DNA from: Sophora flavescens
Taxonomy: Eukaryota > Streptophyta > Magnoliopsida > Fabales > Fabaceae
Reading direction: 5' to 3'
Length of the DNA: 64,000 nt
Assembly (NCBI GenBank): GCA_030762895.1
Contig: CM061063.1
Coordinates: 215,242,103-215,306,102 of the forward strand
Shown: piece after piece, positions 25,001 through 40,000 of the stretch
How the letters are laid out: every line of letters starts with the position of its first letter
Numbering within the stretch: the first letter of the stretch is position 1
Notes under the pieces: generated by a model
What the model saw: the letters and a program-made list of their open reading frames with translations, nothing else
Told to the model about the DNA's origin: nothing
Databases searched by the model: none
Position numbers and translations under genes: made by a program

Positions 25001-28000
25001 GGTCAAACTATTGCAAAAGGGGTGATCTCCGATATTAGTCAGATTCATGTATCTGTGAGTACTATAATAATTGCTCTTCTTCTGTTTGACTTTTATGACT
25101 TTGAACTCGAACTTAACATTTTACTTCCTATGCGCATCTTTACAAGCACATATAGCCAAAGACAATGTTAGAAAATCTTTGGTTGGACACTTTTGTATTA
25201 CTGAGCCAATAGATTCAACCTATTAGTTATTGTTATACTTCTTCTAGGTTTCATTTTCTAAGCACTTACGAATTCCTGGGAGATCTTCCACTACACATGA
25301 ACTCCTTGAACAGGTTTGGAGAATCAACAAGGATGAATTTGTGACTTCATTTGCAATTATGAGGTGCTTCTCTGACTACTGCTTTATTCAAATTTTATTT
25401 TGCACAGTGGTGTCCGCAGATAGAACTTATTAAATTGTATAATTATTTTCTTCCATTTTTGCTGAAGGTTTAATCTTGTACAACTTTTTTTACAAAATGA
25501 TCGAAGTGCTCATCTACGGAGGATGATTGTTGACCTTGAGGTGAATTACTTGCTGCATTTCTGTATGGCTTCCCCTTTCCCAAATTCACCATCTTTACTA
25601 AGTACTTCCTCCTTTTCCTTGTCCTACTGATGGCATGCTGGCTGTAGGCTCCTAGATTTGACAGTGGATCTATAGTAAGCCAGGATCCGGCGATCTCCTA
25701 TGTTTGTTCAGAGAAGAGTTTGAATGATGATCAACGTAGAGCGATCCTCAAGGTTTGCAATGAGGCTGACATTTCTTGAATTGATTTCCCAAATTTATTC
25801 TACAAGTTGAAGTTGCTTTAGTTTATCATTGAAATGATCTTTCTCTGTGGCTCTCCTTTGTTACTGATTTTCAGATACTTACAGCAAAAGATTATGCACT
25901 TATACTAGGGATGCCTGGAACGGGGAAGACATCCACCATGGTTCATGCTGTGAAAGCCTTGTTAATTAGAGGCACATCCATTTTGCTCACAGCCTATACA
26001 AACTCTGCGGTTGATAATTTACTCATCAAACTAAAAGCACAGGTTGCCATGTTTGCAATTTTGCATATTGCAACATCTTCGTGTATTTAATCAATTCATT
26101 AAATATGATTACATGTTGCATGGAAAGCTTAGATGCCATTTACTTGAGTTGTCCTCTGTTAACTGTTCTGTATGGGGCTGAAGAAGATATGACTGCTTGG
26201 AAAACTACAAAAAATATAGAAAACTGAAGAACACTACAAGTTTATTGTACCTAAAAGGGAGGGAATACTAAAGGTTCAGGTAGTTTGACTTTTGGCCTAA
26301 GTTGCACTAACACCTATGTGTGGTTAAAATGAACTTAAGACTCGCAAAATAAATTGTAGCTATAAGAACAGAGAGAGGAATTATTTTATTTCTCTAATGC
26401 TGATTGATTTGTACAGCTTACAATTTAAAGGCAGAATTGGTTCTACTTATGGAAACCAAATTTGCAAGATTACAAGAAAATTAAACACCTAATATCTGAT
26501 CAGATATCAATCAGATATTGATGCAGATTTATTACAATTCTAATTAAAGAAAAGAGGGAAACTAGGAGAGGAAATAGGGAACAATATCACAACATTAAAT
26601 GGACCAAATCAGACCATATCATATTGCAACACCCCCCAAGTTGGTGCATAGATATCTATCATGCCCAACTTGCTTACAAGGAATTCAAAGTTGTTTCTAA
26701 ACAGTCCTTTAGTAAGGATATCTGCCACATACTGTGAGGTAGGAACAAATGGCATGCAAACTGATTCATTTTCTATCCTTTCTTTGATGAAATGTCGATC
26801 AATTTCCACATGCTTGGTTCTGTCATGTTGTACTGGATTTTGAGCGATGTTGATTGCAGCCTTGTTATCACAGTACAACTTCATTGGAAGTGTGATAGCC
26901 ATTCCTAGCTTTTCAAGGACACTTTTTAACCACACCATCTCGCAAATACCTTGTGCCATTGACCTGTACTCCGCTTCTGCACTAAGAGATAAACTCAGAG
27001 TGTTTGATAAGCACTCCTTTGGAAAACCTCCCTGAACTTATATGGGGGAATGTTAGAGACAGTTCAGTTTAGTTAATTGTTAGTTATGCTCATTCTGTTA
27101 GTTATCAGTTTAGCACAGCAGTGCAACTTGTTATTCAGTTGTAACTAACTCATTTGTTAGTTAGGCCATAACTGTCTCAGTCTCTGCTATATACATAGCA
27201 GTAGCTTTTCTATATTGTAACTCAGATTTACCAATAATGAAAATTTAGCTTCTTCTATTCTTTCTTTCAATATTCTTTCTGTAAATGTCTTGAACTTCTA
27301 ATATGGTATCACAGAGCTTCTAGATCCTGAAGCTATGGCTTCCGTCAATCCCTTTGCAAACCCTAGTGCACCCCAATTTACTCCCTCGCATCCAATTTCA
27401 TTAAAACTTGATGATAGCAACTTTCGACAATGGAAACAACAGATTGAATGCAGTAGGTGGCAGTGTGCAGGAAAAAGAGTGAAGGATCACATTTGCTTGC
27501 CACAAAGCCTTTGAGTAGAAGAGCGGTTTTCAGCCTTTCAAACCAGGCCCTGGGTGCCTGTTTGAGGCCATATAGGGCCTTGTGTAATCTGCAGACTAGT
27601 GTTTTGTCTGCCACCTCAAACCCAGGGGGTTGTTGCATATAGACTTCCTCATGTAAGGAGCCATTTAAAAAGGCATTGTTCACATCTAACTGTCGTATAG
27701 ACCAGCTACAAGATACTGCAATGGTCAGCACAGTCCTAACAATGGATCGGCTTAACAACGAGGGGAAAAGGTTTTCGTAAAGTCGGTGCCAGACTTTTTG
27801 ATGAAAAACCCTTGGCAACAAGTCGGGCCTTGTACTTATTAACATTGCCATCAGGGTTCTCTTTGACCCGGAACACCCACTTGCAACCAACAGGAGTTCT
27901 GTGTGGTGGAGAGGGAACCAAAGTCCAAGTGTGGTTGTTGAGTAAGGCATCATATTCAGTTTTCATGGCTGCAGCCCAATGGGGAGCAGCTAAGGCCTGT

Positions 28001-31000
28001 TTAATGAAGTTGGTTCTGTGGAAGTTAAAAGAAGGGTAGGTGTAGTCTAGGCATAACAATACCCGATTTGGACCTTGTTTGCATAGGATGTGTGTTTTGA
28101 GGGAGAGATGGAGGATGAGAGGACTCATTTGGTGAGGGCTCGAGACAAGTTTCCGAGAAGGAGGAGAGGGTCGACCCAAAGAAGCTGGAAGAACTAGGGA
28201 CCGAGCAGTCCGAGATGGATGCAGGCGAGGTTGGGCAAAGGAGGTTGCGGGACTTAGATTTCCTGGATGGCGGGACTAGGATGTCTTTGGGTGGTACATG
28301 CAAGAGGAGAAGTCTTGACATGAGGACTTGGAGAGGAAGTGGGAGCCCACGAGAGGGTGTTGTTGGAGACAAAGTAGGTGGTATGGAAGAAATTGGAAGG
28401 GTTGGAGGCGAGATGCAGGTGAGCAATTTCTTTGAAGGAAACAAATCCGAGTATGGAAAACGAATTTCATTAAACACAACATCTTTTGAAATAATCGGTT
28501 TGCCATCGGGGATCGAGGCATTTATAGCCTTTGTGAGAGGAGGAATATCCCAGGAAAAACACACTTATTTTGAGTGATAGGAGAGCTTATCTGCTGGCGA
28601 TAAAGGCGTATGAAAGGATAGCATGCACAACCAAAGGTCTTGAGGAAGCGAAGATTAGGTTCCTGGTGTAATAAAGTGGAGTAAGGAGACTTATAGTTGA
28701 GAGCAGCGAAGGCATTACGTTGATCAAGTAAGTGGGTCATTAGAAAAGCATGATCCCAAAATTGGAAGGGTATGGATGCATGAGCCAAGAGTGTGAGGCC
28801 AGTCTCAACTACATGCCTGTGTTTCCGTTCTACAAGACCATTTTGATGATGGGTGTGAGGACAAGCAAGCCTATGGATAATGCCAAAGGCAGATAGATAC
28901 TTGAACAGAGGACGAAATTCCCCACCCCAATCACTTTGAACAGTTTTGATTTTTGTGTTAAATTGTAACTCAACCATAGCTTTGAATTGAATAAATTGAG
29001 AAAGGGTATCAGACTTTCGTTTTAAAGGAAAGATCCAAGTAAAACGACTAAAGGCATCCACACAGGTTAGAAAGTAAGAGCACCCAGTAGAGGATTGAGT
29101 TGGGGCAGGTCCCCACAAATCACAAACAACAAGTTCAAAGGGAAAATTATAAATGGTGTTAGAAGAAGGTGCTGGGAGACGATGTGCCTTGCCCAAGCAA
29201 CATGCATCACAAAATTCCATTGGGTTTTTATGTGGAACAGGAATATTGGAAGATTTAAGCGCTTCTCTGAGTGCATCATGGTGTGGATGACCTAAGCGAG
29301 AGTGCCACAATTTGTAGGAGTAATGAGTCATATCAGAAACAGAAGTATTTTTATTCATAGTAATTGGTGGTACATGTACATTAGGAGTGGAATTTACATT
29401 GAAAGTAGAAAGTGAATTACAAGCATGTACATTATGCATATGAGTGGTAACAGAATTGCAGCTAGGAGAGGAAGACATGACTGAAGGAGAGATGTGATCA
29501 AACTTGTAAAGGCCATCTGGACCAACACTGCCTTGAAGCAGAATTTCAGAAGAGCCCTGTGATCTGACAAGACAAAAGGAGGGGTGAAATTCAAAATAGA
29601 CATGGTTATCTCGAGCAAATTGACTAACACTAATTAGATTTTTAGTAATTGAAGGAACAAGAAGAAGATTGTGTAAGGTGAATTTGGTGTAGGGATAGTT
29701 AGGAGTGCTAAAATCCATAGAACCAACTTTGTTAATGGACAAACCTTGGCCATTGCCCAAGAAGACCTGATCAGGGTGTGCCAGAGAAGCAGTCTCAGTT
29801 ATATTGGAAGGATCAGAAGTGACATGATGAGTTGCTCCAGAATCAGGGTACCAGGAGCTGCCAAACTGAGACTCAGTGCCTGTGAGATAAGCCTGTGGCT
29901 GTTGTGGCCTAGGTGGTGCAGCAGAGGATTGAGCAAAGTGATGAGGCCTGGGCAATTGTTGAGTTATTGGAAAGGGAGGTCTCTGGTACACAAACGGATT
30001 CCAGTTTTGATGCTGTGAAGGTCCTTGATAAAATTGGTCACTGTTAGAATGCCGATAATAGCAAATACTAGCATCATGCCCATACTTTTTGCAAATTTGA
30101 CATTGAATATTGGAGCGACCACCAGATCGTCCACCACCACGACCTCTGGTCCTACCACCACCACGATTTCCGCGATAGACTTCTCCTCTGCTACCAGACT
30201 CTCCTCCAGTAACATGAGAAAAACTTTCTGGAAATTGAGAATCTTGAAAGGAACTGTTACCAGAGGGGTTCGCAGAATGAAAGGTACCACCGAAATTGTC
30301 ATTATTCGAACTTTGAGTGGAGGATTGAGTGAGATTGACTGAGATTGAGTCAGGAAGGACATTCTTTTTGTTCTTTTCAAGGCGAGCTTCATGAGCTAGG
30401 AGAATCGATTCCAATTCATCAAGCGAAACAAATTCTGTCTTACTGTTGATCGCGGCTACGATGGGGTCATAATCCTCAGGAAGCGCATCAAGGGCAACTT
30501 CCAAAAGATTGCGATGCGGAATAGGGTCTCCGATTGAGAGAAGCGAGTCAGAGAGAGAGCGAACATAAAGAACGAACTCCGAGACAGAACGATTACCTTT
30601 ATATAGGTTTCGCAACTCAGAACGGAGCTTCCTAGCTTTCGTACTCAAGAGTGTGTGAAAATGTTTATGAACTTCGTCCCAGATTTGCCAAGAATGGGCA
30701 CAATTAAACCACGCGAGGAAGAAGAGAACCAGAAATCGAGGCTAGGAGCCAAGTGGAGATCAGCGCATCTTGCTGTTCCCAATCGCTGTACGCAGGGTTT
30801 TCTTCATCATTTTCTTGATCAGTATCAGTGAGGAACCTTGGCGGAATTCGAGGATCAGTGACGAATTTCTGAAGTTTGTGGCCACGAATCACTCCTTCAA
30901 TCTGTTGTTTTCATTGTCGAAAGTTGCTATCATCAAGTTTTAATGAAATTGGATGCGAGGGAGTAAATTGGGGTGCACTAGGGTTTGCAAAGGGATTGAC

Positions 31001-34000
31001 TGAAGCCATAGCTTCAGGATCTAGAAGCTCTGTGATACCATATTAGAAGTTCAAGAACATTTACAGAAAGAATATTGAAAGAAAGAATAGAAGAAGCTAA
31101 ATTTTCATTATTGGTAAATCTGAGTTACAATACAGAAAAGCTACTGCTATGTATATAGCAGAGACTGAGACAGTTATGGCCTAACTAACAAATGAGTTAG
31201 TTACAACTGAATAACAAGTTGCACTGCTGTGCTAAACTGATAACTAACAGAATGAGCATAACTAACAATTAACTAAACTGAACTGTCTCTAACAGGAACA
31301 AATGGCATGCAAACTGATTCATTTTCTATCCTTTCTTTGATGAAATGTCGATCAATTTCCACATGCTTGGTTCTGTCATGTTGTACTGGATTTTGAGCGA
31401 TGTTGATTGCAGCCTTGTTATCACAGTACAGCTTCATTGGAAGTGTGATAGCCATTCCTAGCTTTTCAAGGACACTTTTTAACCACACCATCTCGCAAAT
31501 ACCTTGTGCCATTGCCCTGTACTCCGCTTCTGCACTACTTCTAGCAACAACACTTTGCTTTTTGCTTCGCCAAGTAACAAGATTACCCCATACAAAGGTG
31601 CAATACCCTGATGTTGATCTCCTATCCGTGATTGAGCCAGCCCAACTAGCATCAGTGTATGCTTCAATAGATTGCTGAGTATTCAACAATCCTTTCCCCG
31701 GAGTACTCTTCAAGTACCTTAGGATTCTAGAAACAGCATCAAGATGTTCTTCATATGGAGAGTGCATAAATTGACTTACAAGACTTACTGAGAATGCAAT
31801 ATCTGGCCTTGTGTGAGACAAGTAGATAAGTTTCCAACTAGTCTTTGGTAGTGTGTAGTGTCCACAGGATCCTCTTCCTTGCCATCTCCAAGTTTTTTAT
31901 TTGGGTCTATGGGTGTCTCGGCCGGTCTACATCCACTCATGCCAGTCTCTTCCGGGAGGTCCAGGATATATTTTCTTTGTGAGAGGACAATTCCTTTTCT
32001 AGATCTTGCAACTTCCATTCCAAGGAAATACCTTAACGACCCCAAATCTTTTATTTCAAATTCTGCAGAGAGTTTCTTTGAGCTTCTTCATCTCTTGAAA
32101 GTCATTTCCTGTAAGGATAATATCATCCACATAGACAATAAGAACAACAATCTTTCCTTCATTTGATTTTTTCACAAACATTGTATAATCTGTCTGTCGT
32201 TGGAAGTAACCTTGCCCCTTGACAAACTGAGTGAATCTCTCGAACCAGGCCCTAGGGGACTGTTTTAGTCCATACAGTGCCTTCTTCAACTTGCATACCT
32301 TTGGATAGCACCCTTGTTCAAAACCTGGAGGTGCATCCATGTAAACTTCTTCCAAGTTCCCATTTAGGAACGCATTCTTCACATCTAGCTGTTGTAAGGG
32401 CCAATCAAGGTTTACACCTAGAGAGAGGAGAGCTCTAATGGTGTTGAGCTTTGCCACTGGCGTGAAGGTTTCGGAGTAGTCAATCCCATGAGTTTGGGTG
32501 TAGCCCTTGGCAACCAGTCGAGCTTTATATCTTTCAAGGGTGCCGTCAGAGTTATACTTGATGGTGAACACCCACTTGCATCCCACTGGTTTTTTCCCTT
32601 TTGGTAGCTCTACCATCTCCTGTGTCTGATTTTTTTCAAGAGCCTTCATTTCTTCTAAAACAGCCTCCTTCCACTCGGGAACCTTTAGAGCATCCTGTAT
32701 ATTGTTTGGAATCTCCCTATTTGACAACTGTGAGGTAAAAGCTCGAAAGGAAGGTGAGAGTTTTTCATATGACACAAAGTTAGATAGAGGGTGTTTGGTA
32801 CATGACCTTACATCTTTTCGAATTGCAATGGGAAGATCAAAATCATCAACAGTTTCAGCATTATCAATAATTTCAGGAATTGTTTTACCTTGTGGGTTCT
32901 TGGTAATGCAAGAGTTGTTCTTTGGACTCAGTTTTTTTGTCCCTTTTTTTCCTTGAGAAGACAATATCAAAGAGTTTTTTTCCTTTCTCAATTCTGCCTG
33001 TTTCTAAAGATTCAATGTTTCCTTCATCTTGTCTTCACAAATTTTTTGATTACAGCATTCAGTTTCATGGCCATTACTGGGAGAGTCATTGCTGAACTCA
33101 TCTCCTTGGTTCCCACTTTCACATATCAGATTTTCACAAATATTTTCACAATCATTTTTAGTTTAAATGCAATCATTTTCAGTTAGAATACAGTCAATTG
33201 GAGAAGCTGAATCTTCACCTATGTCCCCACCCCACCCCACCCACCCCCCCCACCCACCCCCGAAGATAAGTCTTAAAGTAAGATTGTGATTCAAAAAAGG
33301 CTGCATCCATGGTGACAAAAAATTTGTTACAACTCGGGTCCAAACACTTGTATCCTTTTTGTGTGGGGGAATACCCAATGAAAACACATTTCTTGGCTCG
33401 GGGACTTAATTTGCTTTGGTTGGGTTCATTGTTATTGACAAAAACAGTACACCCGAATACCCTTAGGGGAATAGTGGACAGCAGTCGATTTTTAGGAAAA
33501 TTCTCCAAAAAAAACTTCCATAGGAGCCTTGAAACCCAAAACTTTGCTTGGCATGCAGTTACTTAAATAGGCTGCTGTAAGGATAGCTTCTCCCCAAAGG
33601 TATTTTGGCACATAATTTTGAAAGAGAAGAGACTGAGCCACTTCCAACAAATGCTTATTTTTTCTTTCAGCCATCCCATTTTGTTGGGGCGTGTTTACAC
33701 AAGAACTTTGATGGACAATACCATTTTCTAGTAAAAAACTGTTTAAGTTCTTATTAAAAAATTCTTTTCCATTATCACTTCGAAATATTTGGACCCTTTT
33801 TTGAAATTGAGTTGTCACCATTCGGAAAAAGAGCTTTACAATAGACTCAACTTCAGGTTTTTCTTTCATCAAATACACCCATGTAGTCCTAGTATGGTCA
33901 TCAATAAAGGTGACAAACCACCGTTTACCTGAAGGTGTTGGATGCCTACTAGGACCCCAAACATCACTATGGATGATTGAGAAGGAGCTGGATGATTTGT

Positions 34001-37000
34001 ATGATTGAGAGAGGTAAGGAGAACGATGATGCTTAGCCAATTGACATGTTTCACAAGTAAAGGAAGACAAATTCTTATTATTGAAAAAATTAGGAAACAA
34101 ATGTTTCATATAATTGAAACTAGGATGGCCTAACCTATAGTGCCATAACATAACTTCATTTTCTTTAGAAATAAGGCTAGAATAAAGGCAGGAGCTTTGA
34201 CTTTGTCTTCCCAAGTCCTTGTCATCTTCAAACAAATATAGTCCATCAATTTCTCTAGCATTGCCAATCATCCTCCCTGAATTCAATTCCTGAAATTTAC
34301 AACTAGAAGGATCAATTATGGCACGACAATTTAAATCAAGAGTAATTTTGCTCACAGAAAGCAAATTGCAAGACAAATTAGGTACATGAAGGACATTATG
34401 TAAGGTTAAGGAGGATGATAGAGGATGGATCCTATGCCAGCAATTGCAGAAAAGGAACCATCTGCAACCTTGACTTTTTTGTTACCTACACAAGGACTAT
34501 AGGAAGAGAAGAGTTTTGAACAGTCTGTCATATGGTCAGTAGCCCCATAATCTATGATCCATAGAGGTTTTAAGATATTGTCACTATGACAGAGGGAAGC
34601 AATAGGATGAGTACCTTTTTGGGCCAAAGAGCAAGAAGGATTAGTTGTTAATTTGGGAGAAAGGAGCTTGTGTAGGTACTCCAATTGTTCCTTAGTGAAA
34701 GGGAATGTCTCAGCCGAAGATGAAGACTCCTTGACTTCCTCGGTAGTAGTCTGAAAAGCACTTCCCTCTCTGTTGAATTTCTTTTTGAAGTTTGCTGGTT
34801 TTCCATGAAGTTTCCAACAAGTTTCTTTTGTATGCCATGCCTTTTTACAATGTTCACACCATGGTTTTTTTCTTCTGTCTCCATCAGAATCAAACCCTTT
34901 TGTAGAAAGGGCTGATCCTTCCATTGGTGGGGTGAGGGATGATTCCGGAGCATGTAGCATCACCCTTCTTCTGGCCTCCTCACGTCTAACTTCAGAAAAT
35001 ACTTCTCGGATGGAAGGTAGAGGTTTTCGAGCAAGGATCCTTCCCCTTACTTCATCCAAGCTTCGATCCAAGCCAGCTAGGAACATATACACTCGGTCAT
35101 TCTCCTCCCTTTTTTTGAATCGTGCAGCATCTTTGGGATTCTCCCAATCTTCTTCATAACATTGATCCAACTCTTGCCATAAGGTTAGCAGCAGATTGTA
35201 GTAGATGGAACATGTAAGAGGTTATTTAGGGTAAGGTTGACAGAATTATCAAATGGAGAGTTAAAGCAAGTAGAACCGAGTGAACCTTAAGGCCAAATCC
35301 ATTACCCATGAATATGTTGTCTATTCCATTCGGATCAGTGAGTTGAGTCAGGTTATTGGCATCAGCAGTTACATGATCTCCCAAACTGTGCTTGTTGATA
35401 CTGATTGGAATTATCATAGCAAGTATCATATCGATAATAGCAAGCTAGGGCTTCATGTCCATTTCTGCCACAGATCTGACAAGCTACACCAAAATTTCGG
35501 TGATTGTAAGAACGTCCTCCTCTTCCACAACCGCGATAATCAGAGCGGCCGCCACGACCTCCTCGATAGCCATAGCCAGAATAGTAATTTCCATTAGTTT
35601 GTTGGTAACTACTGTTATCGAAAAATGAATTTGGAGGAGGTTGTGAAGAAGAAATGTTCACCTAATTGTTAGGATTAGAATTGGATGGTGGATTAGAGGA
35701 CGAAGCATGAGCGACATTGACTGAGAATGTATCAGAAGCAATCTTCGATTTGGCTCGTTCCAATCGCGACTCACGTGACAACAGAAAAGTCTCGATCTCA
35801 GTAATAGGATAAGGTTCGATGCGGCTCTCTATTGTTGGAAAGAGTAGATGATATTCATATGGTAATCCTTCCAATATTGCATCCAGATGCTCTTGATAGG
35901 TTATTGGAGTACCAATGGAGATAAGACCATCCACAATTGCTTTGATGCTTAGCAGATATTTCGAAATCGTGCGATCACCTTTCACCATGTGGCGAAGTTC
36001 AGATCCGAGTTGTTGACTGTGTGCCTTGGTCTGCGAATTGAAGAAGTTGTGGAGCTCATCCCACAACTGCCAAGCGCTCGAGTAACCAACGGCTCTTGGA
36101 TGAATGGATTCTGAAATCAAGTTCAATAACCAGATGAACAAATGTTGATCTTGAGCTTCCCAAGCCGCAAACGCAGGATTGAGAGTGTTGTTGCATCGAT
36201 CTTAATGGGTGAGGAACCGAGGTGGAATCTGTGGACATGCAACATAGCGCTCCAAGCGGTTCGCATGAATCACCACTTCAATGATTTGCTTCCAATGCAA
36301 AAAAAAAATTCTCAGTTAGCTTCGTTGTGATAACAAAAGAAAGACTAGGAGGTGGTGTTGCCGTCGTCACCGTCAGCGGTGGCGACGGCAGAGGGTCAGA
36401 AACAAAGTGTGTTGCCATTGACGAACTCTCAAGCTCGTGGTACCATAATAGAAACAGACAGAAGAGAGAAAGGAGAGAGAGAGAGAGAGAGAGGAGAGAA
36501 AAGTGAATCTGAATCTTATTGATAATCGGTGACTAGATACACTTTCAGTAATGTATTTATATGATAAGCTAGGCTCTAAGCTGTTGTAACTGACCAACTA
36601 ATTACCGCTCAGCTATAGGGTGGAATCTGCTGTAAGCAGTTCTACAATACCCAAGCATAGACTAGCATATTCTAACACAGTGCTATTTAACTATTTTAAC
36701 CATAGCATTTTATTCATATGTTGGATAATTTAGATTTGGCTATCTTTCCTTCTTAACAACTCTAATATCAGTGGTGAACTTGTTTGCACCATTGCTTCAA
36801 CTGGAGTTACTCTTTTTCTTGTCAAGGAACATTTCTTACAAAATCCTATGCAGCACTAGTATAGCTCTCAAGCTAGTGTCATATCCTTATTGGCATCTTA
36901 CTATACTGCGTCCTACTTTTAAGCAATTTTGTATACCTTGGTGTCATATGTCCAATACACATAGCCATATCCCTACTTGGCTGCTTCTTAGACTAAATTG

Positions 37001-40000
37001 ATGTAATTGAAGTTCTGCATGGAGCACTGAATTTGCTTTATAGATGCATGCCTCTCCATTATCCAACCGAATATAAGATATTTTAGTTCCTTGTTAAGTT
37101 ACTATATTCTACAGTTCTTAATGCATGTTGTGTACAATTGGAGGCAGGGAATTGATTTTGTACGTATTGGAAGACATGAAGCAGTGCATGAGGAGGTCAG
37201 AGAACACTGCCTTTCAGGTTTGCCAATTTATTGCTAGTTCTGTGCCTTTTAATTTGTGGTAATATTTGTATTAAATCTTATAATACTTGTTTCTATCACA
37301 GCAACGAATGTAAAAAGTGTCGAAGATATCAAAATAAGATTAGAACAGGTCAAGGTTGTTGCAGTTACTTGTCTGGGCATTTCCAGTCCGTTACTTGCAA
37401 ACACGAGATTTGACGTATGCATTATGGATGAAGCTGGGCAGACAACTCTACCAGTATGTTTCTTATTCCTTTCAAGTATTTTACAGGACACGTGTGATAC
37501 TCATTATTGACATGAGCTGATTTAGTTTTAAAAAGATTATTCAGATTACATCATGAACTGAAAAGATAAGATCCTCTAGAGCCCTTTAAGTGTCATATTT
37601 TGCATGTATTCTTTAAAGTTAAGGCACACAGTTTTATGGCCTTGACATGATTTTTCCATCTCCCTATTCCTTAATACAATCATTCATCTCAATAACTTGA
37701 TATACCTTTCAAAAGTATGACTTCTATGATTTCTTTTTCTCCCTAAAAGGTTCTTTGAAACTGTTTAGTAGATATCATAGTCAATATCACCATTCTGCGG
37801 ACCAGCTATGTAAAGTACAAGAACAAAGCATGGTATAAGGTAGCATTGGCACGTGGACAGAACAAAATAGAATTGAATGTTCTATTCTGTTCTCTTTTGT
37901 TCTACCTTTTTAGTGGAACCAAAATGTCCCACTAATTGACCTTCATGTCCAGTTCTGTTCTTTTTATAAAATGCACCAAACATAGAACAAAACTTATGTT
38001 CTGTCCAATTTTACACATCTACAAAATGCTATCTAATAGTTAAGAAAAAGAAAACAATAGTCTTTTTGGAATTGTTTATGTTTAAAATATTGTTATTCTA
38101 GGTATCCTTGGGCCCTCTGACTTTTGCTTCGATGTTTGTACTTGTTGGGGATCATTATCAACTCCCTCCACTTGTCAAGGTATGTGTCTTAAGTATTCAT
38201 GCTTCCTATATGAAACTCTAACTGATATAACTCTTTCAAATTTGTGCCTGATAATTCTTAGAGTACAGAGGCGCAAGAGAATGGCATGGGGATAAGTTTG
38301 TTTTGTAGGCTCTCGGAAGCACATCCGCAGGCGATTTCAGCTTTACAGAGTCAGGTATGTTTTAGCCACTACACATTAGATTACAAAGTTAGTTTGGTTC
38401 TTTCTGTCTCATTCTCTATCAACTTCACTTAACAAGTTCAAATATTTACAGTACCGTATGTGTCAGAGCATTATGGACCTGTCAAATGCCTTGATATATG
38501 ATGACAGATTGAGGTGTGGTTCGTCTGAGATAGCTAATGCAAAACTTGAATTTGCTAGCTTAAAATGTGGTTTGCCTTGGCTAGAAGATGTAAGGCTTTT
38601 CTTTTCTAAATTCTCATTGTCTTATTTGTTGAGGATTTGCATTAAATTTTGAATATAATATATTCATAGCAGCTCCTTCTTGTTGATGTCAGAATTGATT
38701 TTGATTTACTTTTTTTGTAGTACTTTTTTTGTGTGCTTAATTATGCTTTGTTTCTTATGCTGCTCTTTTGTTAGATTTTCCGTCCAAGTTTGTTTATTTT
38801 ACTCTATTGTTATTGGATGTTATTGGCTACTGTGGATTTCAGAATGCAAATAAAACTCGTGAGACCCATTGACTAGCTGAGTTGCCATTATGCTGGGTCA
38901 AGATGCAGGGTTAAACACTAATTACATGGTATAATTCCTGTTGAAGTTGAAAAAGAGACAAAGATGAGTGTTTTAGCTCCCGGGTTGCTTGGATTATCTT
39001 AATAAAAGGAGCTGTTAAAAGTTAAATAAATCACATTGATTGAGATTCCACTTTTCTGATGCTTGTGCCAATAATAACATAAACTAGTCAGTGGTTACTA
39101 GGAAGACTGGCCAGAACATAATCAGGTGAAATAAATTTTTTTCCCCAATATAAAGGATTTGTGCAAAAAAAAAATTGAGCATGGCAAGGAGAAATGCCAT
39201 CAAGATGGAACATCTCTTGCATTCGAAATGTGTTTCACATAGCGTGTTTCAAGATGAAATTTCCTATAGTTGAAATATTATCCCTGGCTTGGGCTATAAA
39301 GTACAAATTCTGATTTATCTTCTTTCCCCATGTTAGAAATTACGTATCTGTTGTTAGATATAGGGATAATGCATCGGATTTATGTAGAAAGAAGAAAGGG
39401 TTAGACTAAAGAGGGGGACCCAAATCTATCAAACAAATAGTAACTGTTATAGGTAGACAACTGTAACAGTTGTAGTCACATTCTTTGAATTCGTTCCCTA
39501 CTTCGGGGCCCCTTCGACAATCGAGTCTGTCATAGATGTCTTCCTTCTCCTCCGGTCCCTGTTTCCTTTTCTCCACCACCAATATCCCCTCCTCCGCCTG
39601 CCCCACTCGTCCCTTTCAGATATATCAACGTTGAGAACCACTGTCTCCACTAGGTGAGCATGTTCCTCTGATTACACTGGTGCTGCCATTGCTGACTTTC
39701 CTCTGGCGCCAGCTCTTCAACCTGCTCTGACCCTGCCACTTGAGCCTGATCTTCCTATTACCCTCCACAAAGGTATACGCTCTACTCGTGATCCCTCTCC
39801 TCACTATGTTACTTCACCGCCTTTCTCCATCACATTTTGCTTGTCTTTCTTCTTTGTCTTCTGTGTCTATACCTAAGACTACAGGTGACGCCCTATCTCA
39901 TCCTAGATGGAGACAAGCTATGATTGATGAAATAAATACCCTTCAGAGCAGTGGTACTTGGGAACTTGTCCCTCTTCCAGCTGGGAAATTTGTTGTAGGT

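Larger units (their letters stand above)
26985..31294 (-). mobile_element. Copia-1, rearranged with inverted LTRs
   Basis: The right end is normal for a minus-strand element: LTR 31294-31041, primer site at 31040-31031, then gag and pol running left. The left end is on the plus strand: an RNase H end (LRDKLRVFDKHSFGKPP, 26985-27034), a polypurine tract, LTR 27051-27304, a primer site and the start of gag (ATG 27336). At about 27456 this meets the minus-strand RT in opposite orientation. The two LTRs are 254 bp each and nearly identical, with few differences seen, so the event is young. The RT C-terminal part and the normal 3' end are missing. Confidence 0.85.

Noticed and set aside
28215..28577. 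120-residue plus-strand frame in Copia-1
   Set aside because: Antisense shadow of the gag-pol code, with no motif of its own.
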